The notes below the pieces were generated by a model, which searched no databases, had not been told where the DNA came from, and worked only from the letters and a program-made list of their open reading frames with translations. From contig CM060989.1 of the NCBI GenBank assembly GCA_030765065.1, positions 42,771,501 to 42,835,500 on the forward strand: a stretch of DNA of 64,000 bases, written 5' to 3'. Numbering within the stretch: position 1 is the first letter of the stretch; the number at the start of each line of letters is the position of its first letter. Positions 1 through 10,245 of this stretch are shown here, one piece after another. The translations under genes and the position numbers were made by a program. The DNA is from Deroplatys truncata (Eukaryota > Arthropoda > Insecta > Mantodea > Mantidae).

Positions 1-741
1 TGTGTGTGTGTGTGTCCATGTCTTTCTGTCTGTCTGTGAGCGGCATAACTCAAAAACGAAAAGTCATTAAATACCAAACTTGATATTTAAGTTCAGCATC
101 TTTCAAGCATGTAACAGGAAGAGTTTCAAGAAACTCCCTCCACCCCAAACTCCCTTTACTTAGAATAGTTTTCGTTATATTTGATCTTCTCAAAAGTAGC
201 TCTAACAATTTTGATTAAAATGCCACATGTATAAGATATTTGCATGACAAATAAAATACATATGTTGAATGTTTTGCAAATAGACTGTGAAGTTTTCTTC
301 ATTCTGAATGACTTTTGTATAATTGATAAAACATGAGAGATAAATAAAATCGTACTATGCCAAAATGTAGATCTCCTTAAAGCACACAGGTAATGTAAAA
401 TAAATTTTTTTGTAGTATTTAGTATTAACCTTTTCCAAGATGTACTTTTTTATTGATATTAATTTTCAAATATACGTTTTTCAGATGGTAAGTTGCTGTT
501 TGTTTTTTCTCATGGTCATGCAAAGAGTATGGAACTTCATAGCAAGACACAGCAGTTTGCATTTTAAAAATCTGAATATCCCTTTACCCTACTCTATTCT
601 GCTTATACCTACAGTGAAATCTGTAAATGTTTATTTAACGTTTATCTCAATTAACAAAAAGTAGATGGAAGAATAAGCGTTTGTAAGAATGGTTTGTAAA
701 AGAGTGAGTAGCGAAAGTCAGTAAATGCAACACATCAGATT
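1..741 (-). repeat. Diverged Helitron-like repeat copy, cut by window edge
   Basis: Read on the - strand, this matches the ~0.9 kb repeat family described at 4884-5779, with many substitutions. Its 5' end (the element's conserved TCTGATG-type start) is near 741. The window begins inside its CA/TG microsatellite, so the 3' hairpin end is outside. The short open frame inside it at 440-664 has no protein character. Confidence 0.75.
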
Positions 742-871
742 TTTTTTAATGGAAATTAGGCTTATACCGTATTACATCTGACTCCTTTGTTATAGTTCCA
801 TTAGGCAGTGATAGACTAGGAGTAACCAACACTATAGGACCAATATCAACCTTTTACATTTCATTTCGCAG

Positions 872-1065
872 AGCTCAAGACAGTGGTGAAACCATACTTA
901 TGACAGCAGTAGCATCTGGAAAAGAAAGCATTGTACGCATGCTTCTTGCAGCTGGGGCAAACCCCATGGCTGTTTCCTGGAAAGGAGAGACAGCCTTGAC
1001 CATTGCAGTTAATCATGGATGTTTTAATATTATCCAGCTGTTGCTGCCATCTGCCCGAACATGTG
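872..1065 (+). CDS. Ankyrin-repeat exon of an ankyrin + SAM protein gene
   Basis: Internal coding exon after a TTTCGCAG acceptor and before a GTAAG donor. It starts with one base of a split codon and ends with one base of the next. It encodes about 64 residues holding two ankyrin repeats. The first has the typical GETILMTAV start and an IVRMLLAAGANP helix-turn. The second has GETALTIAVNHG and IIQLLL. Ankyrin repeats are protein-binding modules. The end phase (1 base) fits the start of the SAM exon at 9176 (2 bases), giving a Glu codon at the junction. Earlier exons, including the start codon, lie left of the window. Domain order and the short linker resemble GASZ/ASZ1, while the SAM sequence is closer to ANKS3, so no symbol is given. 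Confidence 0.85.
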
Positions 1066-1334
1066 GTAAGCTTGAAATCATCAAACCACCACTAATCTTT
1101 CTATCTGTTCATGTAACTTTAGTTTACTGCCTTTAGGGGAAGCTTTGAACAGTAATGTGTATGTACACATGGTCAAACTAAAATTGGCTGTTCTTTTGAG
1201 CAGTTAAGCTTTAGGTCCCTTTAGGTGAGTGCTTGGTTCACAACCGTAAATTTGCGTGTGCCATTTTGGCTAACTCTATAATACAGGCCACAATGCACTG
1301 ATTTGGGCTACATCCATACTGAGTGTTGTCCTCC

Positions 1335-1617
1335 ATGGTTTAGGGGTACCATACTAGCCTCTAGTTCCTCAGGTCGCGGGTTCAAACCTGGCAGAGGTCA
1401 ACATATTTTTTTCGAGCATAAAAATCTGTAGCATGGCTTCCTTCGGAAAGGAAGTAAATCCAGTGGTCCTTTGTCATAGATTTACAGCACGTAAAAGAAC
1501 CTCAAGCCTGATAGAGGCCTCTGAGCAAAATTTACAGTCTTTACGCCCAATATAAAATTGGTCAGTAAGGATCATAGTAGTTGAACAGCGTTCATAAATG
1601 AAACTCAATTTAATTTA
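1335..1617 (+). repeat. tRNA-derived SINE, family A
   Basis: About 285 bp with a tRNA-like head (B box ggttcaaacc near 1380), a body shared with eight other places in the window (the phrase aagaacctcaagcctgat), and an AT-rich tail. The cleanest copy is at 58744-59030. The copy lies in the intron between the ankyrin and SAM exons. Confidence 0.85.
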
Positions 1618-1619
1618 AT

Positions 1620-1915
1620 TTTTCAACCTGTGCTTCATGTAGAGCAGTGGTTAAACTACTTAACTTCTATGCAAGGAGCTCGAGTTTGATTCTCCATGGT
1701 GAATTGTTATCTTTTATAACTTGTTTTGCTGTAATATAGTTAACCAATAATATTGCTTGTGTTACTTCAATGTTACAGACAAATATAATTACAGCAATGG
1801 TGAAATTTGTGGTTATAAAATTAAATTGACTGAGTATGAAACCTGCTCCTGACCAACAAATTAATGTCATGGTTGTTATCTACCAGTATGATGACTACTA
1901 TACAAATACTATGTA
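1620..1915 (+). repeat. Second tRNA-like SINE, partly repeated at 2562-2660
   Basis: It begins with a tRNA-like segment (A-box-like agcagtggttaa, B-box-like gagtttgattctcc). Its tail, from about 1803 to 1910 (aatttgtggtta...ctaccagtatgatg), recurs as a direct repeat at 2562-2660, on the other side of the transposase inverted repeat. A related tRNA-like head is at about 38460-38540. Confidence 0.5.
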
Positions 1916-1952
1916 TACTTTGTTGTAATATAGTTAAATAATAATTATTTAG

Positions 1953-2527
1953 TAGGGTAGTTAAATTATATTTGAACCCACTCACAGCCTCTGTCTACTG
2001 CGCGAGACAGCCGGCAGTCGCCGAGGAAATTACGCCGGCAGAGACGGACTAAAATCCTTACCTTATAATAGATGCTGGAAATGTTGACCTTCTGCTCTCA
2101 AACAGGCCGCATATCTCATGTAAATATTCTCGCTCACTCTTTGAAGCTCATTAGCAGGAATTCTTGTGATTTCTTGCACAATGTTTTCTCTAAGTTCCTG
2201 TAGTGTGCAAGGATTGGAACAATACACTTTGTCTTTTAAAGAACCCCATAAATAAAAAATCACAACTTGGTAGGTCAGGAGAACAAGGATCCACCAATCA
2301 ACACAAATTATTTTGTCATCAAACACCTCTCTTATTGCATGATTCTGCAATAGCACATATGGCTGCTGAATGAACGAGAATATTTACACAAGTTATGCTG
2401 CCTGTTTGAGAGCAGAAGGTCAACATTTCCAGCATCTATTATAAGGTAAGGATTTTAGTCCGTCTCTGCCGGCTGTCTTGCGCAGGAGAGAAAGGACGCG
2501 TGGGTTCGAATATAATTTAGCTACCCT
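1953..2527. mobile_element. Head-to-head pair of Tc1/mariner-type transposase 3' ends forming an inverted repeat
   Basis: The arm at about 1953-2135 is the reverse complement of about 2370-2527, with an extra ~30 bp in the left arm. The - strand at 2063-2260 encodes the C-terminal end of a transposase (LQELRENIVQEI, then ELQRVSENIYMRYAACL, then GQHFQHLL). This is the usual tail of a mariner-related family in arthropods. The + strand of the right arm encodes the same tail again (YAACLRAEGQHFQHLL). The catalytic core is missing from both. A cousin of this tail is at 45745-45980. Confidence 0.75.
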
Positions 2528-3087
2528 ATATTTTACTTAAATATATAATTACAATACTGGAATTTGTGGTTAAAAAATTAAATTGACTTGAGTATTGATA
2601 AATTAATGCCATGATTGTCATCTACCAGTATGATGGACTACTAAATATATGCTACAAATATAAAAAATGAAGAAAGTCTGTTTCTTTCACTGAGCTAAGT
2701 GTGCTGCAGTAAGCATGGCATTGTAACGAGCATTAGTCATACTCCACTTGAGAATCATAAATCTATAAAGTGTGTTTTGGTTATAAATATTCAATGTTGA
2801 AACACACTCAAACATCTGTCTGTTTGAAATCTTGCATATGAATTATTTTCTCAGAAGATTTGTATGATTATAGTTGTGTTCCCCATTATAACTACTACAA
2901 GAATATAAGCAGTCTTGTGAACAAAGCCTGGCTCTCCCAAGTGCTCATGGAAGTATCCAATTCAAGCTCTGTCTCTCAGATGCTGGCCAGTTTTAAATTG
3001 ACCAAGTATACGTATTACACACTCCATACATGTGAGAATAGATATAGGATGTAGAGGTGGGGGCAGTTTAATATTTTATGTGAATGT

Positions 3088-3755
3088 ACATAGAGCAAAA
3101 CCCTGATTAACCATTATAATGGAGGGGGTGGGGTTAATGGTTAACTGAAAATAACGTACTCCATTGACTTAATATAAAGAGTATATAAAAAATCACTAAA
3201 CATGCAACTCCCATGTTACAGTTCTTGTATATTTAGAAAACAGCCGTAAAACTGACTGTTTGCGGGGCAGGACTGTGCAGACCTTTATTCCATAAAACCA
3301 ATACAAGTATGTCCACATTGATCAATCCATTTTTTGTTTGTAGGCATATTGCAAGGCAGCAATAGTACATTATGACCACTTTGTAATTTGAAACTTAAAC
3401 TTAAGTAATACACAGCTGAAGGCACCAAAACAATCTCTTGACTAGAGTACATGTTTATTCTGTATCCACTTCATAACATTATTGCCATGCTTGCATGGGA
3501 AGCAATGAAACATGGATTTTTATTCCATTATTTTTAAAGTTCGCTTCGCTTGAGAATTCTCAGAATACTGAAGCCATCTGTTGATATACAACATGCTCAA
3601 ACTACCTGCAAATACATATCCGGGACACATCATAAATGCTCATTTCGTAAATAACTCAACTTTTTGCAAAATGTAACATTAGATATAAAAAAAGATGATA
3701 AGGATTAATGAGCTGAACAGTTTACCAAGTGACGGATAATTGAGTTTCTACTGTA
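3088..3755. mobile_element. Possible pogo/Tigger-type non-autonomous element
   Basis: The left end (tacatagagcaaaaccctga) and the reverse complement of the right end (tacagtagaaactcaattat) share roughly two thirds of their positions. They have the CAGTAGAAAC...TTATCCG look of pogo-like termini. No coding frame is seen between them. Confidence 0.4.
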
Positions 3756-3759
3756 AATG

Positions 3760-4560
3760 AGCATATGTACATTCTTTCTAATGAAGGAATTAGTGAGAGA
3801 CTACTGTGACTAAAGAAAAGTAGTTTTGAGAAACTGTTATAAAAACAGTTAATAGATACTTTGTTTTATTAAGAACATACAAAATGATCATGTAGTGAAA
3901 AATGTGTATCTTGGTTAGAAATTATCTTACGTACGGACTACATTACATAGTGTAATGATAATAATGATTTATTATTTTTAAATCACCTTACTTATCAGGA
4001 GGGTTTTTTTCACAGGTTCTTTGGTACACATTGTCAATGAATGCTATGTACTCACCTCCCTATGTCATCTATTTTATACCTTTTATTTTAGCCAGAAGGG
4101 GAATTTTTGGGCTTATGGAATAAATATATGATTAAAAGTGCAACAATATTGCAAAGTTTTCAAAAGCATGTCTTGATTAGATTTTGGACAATAATATAGT
4201 TCTCCTATGCATAAACATGCTCAGTGAGAAAAAGTATTATTGTCCAATAAGAATAAATTTGTCTACAAAAGAAAGTATGGTCAGCAAAATATTGATTACT
4301 GTAAATACCTATTAAGTAAGAAAACAGGGCTGTTTACATAATAGATTGTTTTTAAAAATGGTAACAATTTTCTCAATGCAGTATTTCCACCGAAAAAAGT
4401 ATACCTTCCTCAAATGCCACTTATAGCAAAATCTGTTGTCATATAAAAGAAAATGATTGCTTAGAGAAATCAATAAAACTACTGACAACCTGCTATTCAA
4501 AGTCTACTTTAAAAGGTATTGCAAGATTTTGTGCAGAGACATTGTAGATGCTAAAAATAG
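3760..4560. other. Intronic DNA with nothing recognised
   Basis: AT-rich intron sequence between the ankyrin and SAM exons. I see no open frame with protein character and no clear repeat ends. Confidence 0.6.
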
Positions 4561-4561
4561 T

Positions 4562-4883
4562 TTTAAAAAATTCAAGACATACATTTTATTTGCCATGTAA
4601 GTATTGTTCATATATGGTATTTTAATCACAATTGTTAGAGCCATTTTTTAGAAAATGAAAAATTTCAAAAACAATTATCATGTGTTACATTCATGTGACT
4701 TTGTTTACTCACTCTTCTACAAACTATTCTTACAAAAGTATATTACTCTAGCTACTTCTTGTTGATTCAGATAAACTTTTAATTCACATTTATGCATTTC
4801 ATTGTATATGATGAAGAAGGTAAAATTATGTCAAGAGTTTTTAAGAGTGTGTTCCATGCTCTTTGTATGGCCAAAAGAAAAAA
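4562..4883 (+). repeat. Two rearranged fragments of the Helitron-like family
   Basis: 4562-4675 matches the middle of the 896-bp element (from the attcaaga...tacattttatttg part to the gaaaatt part). At 4676 it jumps back to the 5' end (tgtgttacattcatgtgac) and continues to 4883, where the full copy begins. This looks like tandem or recombined insertion. Confidence 0.75.
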
Positions 4884-5779
4884 TCTGATGTGTTACACTC
4901 ACATGACTTTCTCTACTCTTGTACAAAGTATTTTTACAAATGCTTATTCTCCATCTAGTTCATGTTAATCAAGATAAACATTTGCAAACTCTATCTTATT
5001 GCTAATTTTCTTGTAGAAGTAAGGGGAAAATATATTTACAAGGGCAATATAGAAAAACAGTAGCCTTTAAGCACATACATATCTCTTAATAGCTGGTTGC
5101 TAGGTGCAGCACCATTCCCTTTGCCACAGATTATAACTCTTTGCATATCCAAGACAAAAAAATGAATAACGAATTCCCATTTGAGAAAATAAGTATTGAA
5201 AAATTTAAGGGAATAACAAGCAATATCTCGAAAATGGCTCACTCAACAAAAAAAATGTATATGACATAAATTATGTATGTTAACGCGATCTACATTTTTT
5301 GTGTAGTAAAATTTTGTCTATCTCTTATGGTTTACCAGTTATGCAAAAGTCGTTCACAATAAAGAATACTTTTGGAGACATTCCCAGAAAATTCAAGATA
5401 TACATTTTATTTGTCATAAAAATATCTTAAACATATGATATTTTAATCAAAATCATTAGAGCCATTTTTGAGAAAATTAAAAGTTTCGAAAAATCTTCCA
5501 TGTAAAGGGTACTCTAGGGTGGGGGGATTTTCTTGAAAACCTTCGTGTCGCATCCTTGGAAGATACTGAACCCAAATACCAAGTTTGGTGTTCATCCGAC
5601 TGTTCGTTTCTGAGTTATGCTGTTCACAGACACACAGACACACACATGGACATGTTTCCAAAAATGCTTTTTTTGGATTCAGGGGGTCTCAAAATATGTA
5701 TTTCCGGTGAAATCTCGGTATCGAAATTTTGGGTGGAATACAATACTTTCCCTACTTACTATACGTAGTAGAGAAAGTA
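4884..5779 (+). mobile_element. Helitron-like non-autonomous element, near-complete copy
   Basis: 896 bp, from TCTGATGTGTTACAC to GTAGTAGAGAAAGTA. Subterminal inverted repeats: ACTTTCTCTACT near the 5' end and AGTAGAGAAAGT at the 3' end. A small hairpin (TACTA-TACG-TAGTA) lies just before the 3' end, and there is a CA microsatellite about 130-150 bp from that end. No coding capacity; open frames across the CA tract are chance. This layout (subterminal inverted repeats, 3' hairpin, internal microsatellite, A/T flanks, no target duplication) is that of DINE/HINE-type Helitron relatives. The insertion mechanism is inferred from the empty site described for the copy at 41953. Confidence 0.75.
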
Positions 5780-5782
5780 AAA

Positions 5783-6372
5783 ATGAGTAACAACTTCCCA
5801 TTTGAGATAAGTATTTGAAAATTCAAACCAATAACAAGGAATACCTAAAAATGGTTAACTCTGTAAAAAAAAAATTTGTTTGACATAAATTGTATGCTTT
5901 AATGAGATCTGCATTTTGTGTAGCAAGATTTTGTCTATCTGTTATGGTTTACCAGTTATGCAAAAGTAATTCAGAATGAAGAGGACTTCAGAGGCTATTT
6001 CCAGAAAATTCAAGATGTACATACGTTTCATTTTTTATGAAAATATCTTAAACATATGGTGTTTTAATCAAAATCATTGGGAGCCATTTTTGAGAAAATC
6101 AAAATTTTCCATGGGTTGGGAAGATTTTCTTTATGTTACATCCTTGTAAGATATTGAACTTAAATATCAATATTTAACCGACGTTTTGTGTTTTGAGTTG
6201 CTCTGTTTACAGACACACACACACACACACACACAGATCTTTTTCTAAAAATACTTCTTTTTATTCAAAGCATTTCAAAATGTGTATTTCCAGTGAAATC
6301 TAGTATTGAATATTTTGGGTGGAGTTTTATATTTCTTCAACTTACTATAGATAAGTAGTAGAAAAAATAAAA
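5783..6372 (+). repeat. 5'-truncated Helitron-like copy, tandem to the previous one
   Basis: It starts within the element (aacttcccatttgagataag) right after the preceding copy and runs through a pure CA tract (about 6210-6234) to a degenerate end (agtagtagaaaaaata). It is more diverged than the copy at 4884-5779. Confidence 0.75.
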
Positions 6373-6817
6373 AATATCAGTTGCAATAAATGATAAAGTA
6401 GTGACTATAATAAGGTAATGTTAGTGGAGAATGAAGATATTCTCACAGACTTTAAGAAATAGGTGAAATATTCAATAATTAAAAACTGCCTCCAGTACCA
6501 TCAGATGAACTAACCCTAATTTTGAATTCCAGTACTTATGTTTATCTGCATCCTACAACTGAAAAAGAAATTCTGCAAGCGATTAAGTAACAAAATGATG
6601 CAGTTGTTATAATGAATACCTGATTTTCTTACAAAAAAATATGCAAAGGGTACTGTAAATGAGATGAGTGAGTAAACATGCTCAAAATATACATCTCCAG
6701 TTTGTCACATAGTCCAGGAATATGATCATTCCAAGATAATCAAGCATCAGCTATAACACTGATAAATTTTATGCTGTTGTGATTATTTACTACTGAGTAA
6801 TCAAAAATGAGATAGTA

Positions 6818-7948
6818 CGAGGGTGGTTTGATAAGTTCTTGGAATCACCACGACGGGTCAGCACTAGCGCAATGAGTTGTTCACGTGATATTCATTGGAC
6901 TGTTGCCTGTAAACACGTGCCACGTCAGTGCTCTTGGAAGAAAGCTGTGGTGGTGATGTGGCTCTGTTGTTGTTCCCGCATAGTGGTTTGCGAAGATGGA
7001 AAAAATCAAGGTTCGAGCAGTGATTAAGTACTTCGTAAAGAAAGGTATGAAAGCAAAGGACATTCATGCCGACTTCCAGAATACACTGAAGGACTCTGCT
7101 CCTTCATATTCAACTGTTGCCAAGTGGACAAATGAATTTAAATTTGGTCGGGAGAGCTTAGATGATGATCCGCACAGTGGTCGGCCAAATTGTGTCACTA
7201 CTCCAGAAATCATTGCACAAGTGCACAAAATTATCATGGAGGATCGCCAATTGAAAGCGCGTGAAATTTCTCATGCTTGCTAGATGTCATCTGAAAGGGT
7301 ATATCACATTTTAACTGAAGAATTAAAGATGAAAAAATTATCTGCGAGATGGGTGCCACAACTCTTGACGCTGGATCAAAAACGCATGAGAATGGAAATA
7401 TCAGAACAATGTTTGGCCCGTCATGGCATCAGTATTCTGGGATGTGAAGGGGATTCTGTTTGTAGGTTATCTCCCCACTGGGCAAACAATTCCTGGAGAA
7501 TACTATGCTAACCTCCTGGACAAATTGCAACAAAAGATACGCGAAAAAAGGCCAGGTTTAGCAAGGAAGAAAGTCATCTTCCATCAAGACATTGCGCACC
7601 CGCACACATGTGGCATCGCCATGGCAAAATTACATGAACTAAGCTATGAATTGTTGCCACATCGACCTTATTCACCTGATATGGCTCCGTCAAACTTCCA
7701 TCTCTTCCCACAACTGAAAATTTTTCTTGCTGGACGAAGATTCACTTCAAATGAAGAATTGATAGCCGGAGTTGACAACTATTTTGCAGGTCTGGAGGAA
7801 TCTCATTTTCGAGATGGGATCAAGGCACTGGAACATCGTTGGACCAAGTGCATTAATCTAAGGGAACTACATTGAAAAATAAAAAAAGTTTCAGAGATGT
7901 AAGTACTTTTTTTCTATTCCGTTCCAAGAACTTATCAAACCACCCTCG
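6818..7948 (+). mobile_element. Mariner element with perfect 27-bp termini, dead transposase
   Basis: The inverted repeats at 6818-6844 and 7922-7948 (cgagggtggtttgataagtt...) match at all 27 positions. TA lies on both sides (6816-6817 and 7949-7950), as expected of mariner insertion. At 1,131 bp it is shorter than the usual ~1.3 kb because part of the transposase gene is deleted. Confidence 0.95.
6996..7875 (+). pseudogene. Mariner transposase pseudogene
   Basis: The N-terminal half (MEKIKVRAVIKYF..., helix-turn-helix region, SGRP linker) runs from 6996 to a TAG stop at 7281. The same frame continues at 7284 (MSSERVYHILTEEL, KKLSARWVPQLL). Around 7412-7425 the reading shifts and about 60 residues are missing, including the first catalytic Asp region normally found before FWDVKGI. 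The C-terminal half at 7423-7875 keeps HQD (second Asp) and SPDMAPS, but the third catalytic Asp of the usual APSDYHLF motif reads Asn (APSNFHLF). It cannot be active. The perfect termini suggest it could still be moved by an intact relative. Confidence 0.93.
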
Positions 7949-7994
7949 TAAATAGCAGTCAAGTCCCTTTAGGTGAGTGCAGTCATTTCCCTTA

Positions 7995-9035
7995 ACAATG
8001 GAGAACAGGAAGTAGTAAATAAAGGGGTAATAAAGAGGGAGATTAAAAACCTATAAATGGAAGAAGGAACTAGAAGGAAAATTCACGAAAGATTTAAATT
8101 CAAAGGTAAGAATATGGAATAAAGATGAACCTATATGATGAAAAAAACAGAGAAAGTGTTGCAGTTAATGGAAATAATAATAAAAAGAGCAGGGACAGAT
8201 ATGGAGATAAAACAGGGAAAGGTACAGACAAATAAGGGATGGTATGATGAGCATAAAAATGCAAAAAAGGAGGTTTTCAAAGAACTTATTAAGTGGAGGG
8301 GATTAGAAAAAGAAGAAAACCGGCAAAATTTGATGATTTACAAATGGCGATATAAATCTTGTTAGAGACAAAGGAAAAAGAAAGGAAAGAAAATATGGAA
8401 AATAAACTAAAGGAGCAATTGAAAAGAAAGATAGTAACAAGAATGAACAGGAAAGGAGGGGAAAAAATAAAATCACACCAGCTAAATGGGTAGAATATTT
8501 TAAAAACCTGACTGGGGAAGGGATAGAGACAAGGTTACAGCATAAAATGTTTGTAAAGCAGGTGATAACAAACGAAAAATTAGACAGAAAAATATCATCC
8601 CAGGAGGTATATTTACAACTAAGAAATATAAAGATGGGGAAAGCGGTAGGAATAGATGGAGTACCAGGAGAATTTTGAAAAAAATATGGTGAAATTCAAA
8701 AAGGATTAGAATTAATGACAGAATTATTAAACAAAATAAAATTAAAAAAATTACATACTGGAAAACAAGTATGATGGTACCAATTTATAAACAGAAGGGG
8801 AGAGTAAATAGGCCTGAGAACTATAGAGGAATAAGTCTACTATCTATATTAGGGAAGGTGTGTACAGGAATTTTGGCAGACAGACTAAGTTAATGGGTAG
8901 AAATTGATAAAAAGATATCAGAATTCTAGGCAGATTTTAGGAAAGGAATACAGACTGCAAATAATATACTTATAATAAAGACTATAATAGATAAATATTT
9001 GAGTAGGAAAAGAAGGGTATGTGGTCTACAGGATC
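7995..9035 (+). pseudogene. Non-LTR retrotransposon reverse transcriptase fragment
   Basis: Broken + strand frames read as a LINE reverse transcriptase. First comes a charged linker (8135-8365), then KAVGIDGVPGEFW (about 8640), PIYKQKG...NYRGISLLSILGKV (about 8785-8860) and FRKGIQTANNILIIKTIIDKYL (about 8935-9000). It ends before the YxDD active site. Several stops and shifts are present. The same family appears on the - strand at 21460-23450. Confidence 0.85.
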
Positions 9036-9175
9036 AAATATTTTTGGTGGGTCAATAAATACTGACAGTCTTATATGCATTCTATTATATTTTATGGTGA
9101 ATAAAGAACACTGCCATAAATAAAAATCACCAATATGGAATTACTAAATCTGTAGGAAACAAAACTGTTTTCCAG

Positions 9176-9314
9176 AGCTTCCATATGCAAACCTGCATCA
9201 TTTTCTGATGTATCTGAACCTGCCAGAATATTGGCCACTTTTTGAAAATCATCACATTCACTTAGAGGCATTTCTTCATATGACTGAAATGGATCTAAAG
9301 AATTTGGGCATTTG
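9176..9314 (+). CDS. SAM-domain exon of the ankyrin + SAM gene
   Basis: 139-bp internal exon between a TTTTCCAG acceptor and a strong GTAAGT donor. The + frame starting at 9178 encodes a SAM domain core: LHHFLMYLNLPEYWPLFEN, then HLEAFLHMTEMDLKNLGI. The layout matches the SAM fold of ANKS3 (the YxxxFEE and LTExDLKxxGI pattern) and also the SAM of GASZ/ASZ1. It starts with 2 bases and ends with 2, which fit the 1-base end of 872-1065 and the 1-base start of 16144. The longest open frame over this stretch is on the opposite strand (9092-9535), so the exon is easy to miss. SAM domains mediate protein oligomerisation. Confidence 0.88.
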
Positions 9315-9787
9315 GTAAGTACTGTCATTTTTAATGTTGTTGGTTTATTTTTATAAAATGTTATGCCTAAATTACTATTGATGCTCTTAATGTAAGCCTG
9401 CATATGTGTTTTTGTCACTAGTAGTTCTATGCAGACCCCAAAAGGAAAATGCTTGATTTTGCTAAATAATTGCAATAACATTGAGATCCTAATCCAAAAT
9501 GCCTGATATATCTTTACAAGCATGAGCATGGACAAATTGAAGATTTTGTATGAAGCAAAAATGAGGAATAAATAGCTTTTACAGAGGCAACTTAATATTT
9601 TGATGTTATTAATTTTATTGTATTTACATGTAAATGATTATGTATTTATTAGACTTTAAAGCATCTTCATTTGAAATGAACAATTTTCTGGAAATCCTAA
9701 TAATTGCTCATCACAAAGTTATGCTTTACATGGTTTCCAGTATATTAAGCATTTGAAATAACTTCTAAAGGTTCCTTTTTTGTGCAC

Positions 9788-9925
9788 TAATCACTGCAAT
9801 CATCCCCAAGGTTGCAGGTTCAAACACGGCAGAGGTCAATGGACTTTTTTGGGCTAAAAATCCTTAGCCCTTCCTTTGGTAGGGAAGTATACAACCGCTC
9901 AATAAACCTAATAATTTATATCTAA
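9788..9925 (+). repeat. Truncated SINE family A copy
   Basis: It contains the B-box-like gcaggttcaaacacgg and the following body (ggcagaggtcaatgg, tttggtagggaagta). The 5' head and 3' part are lost. Confidence 0.7.
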
Positions 9926-10245
9926 TTCCCTGTAAATACAGTATAATATCATGGTTACGGTTGAATAAGCAAAGGAATAGTACAGCATTTGTAAACATGT
10001 CAGGTTTATTTGGTTGTTTTCATCTAAATGCAAAAGAATGTTGTGTGCATTAACAAGTTACCTGAACTGGTGTTTGTTTACCTAGTTGATGACTGAAGGC
10101 TCATTCAATGCACTTCCGCTGTTCCCTGTAGTGTTGAGATGCCCGCAGTGTACTTCAAGCATTGTTAAGATACACACTATTTAGTTCTTGCATTTTAGTT
10201 TCTTAGTGACAGTTGACAGTGTGCACACCGTTATTCTACTCCTAG

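Noticed and set aside
9092-9535. 147-codon - strand open frame
   Set aside because: It covers the SAM exon on the + strand, which has a recognisable domain, matching phases and splice sites. The - frame is its shadow.
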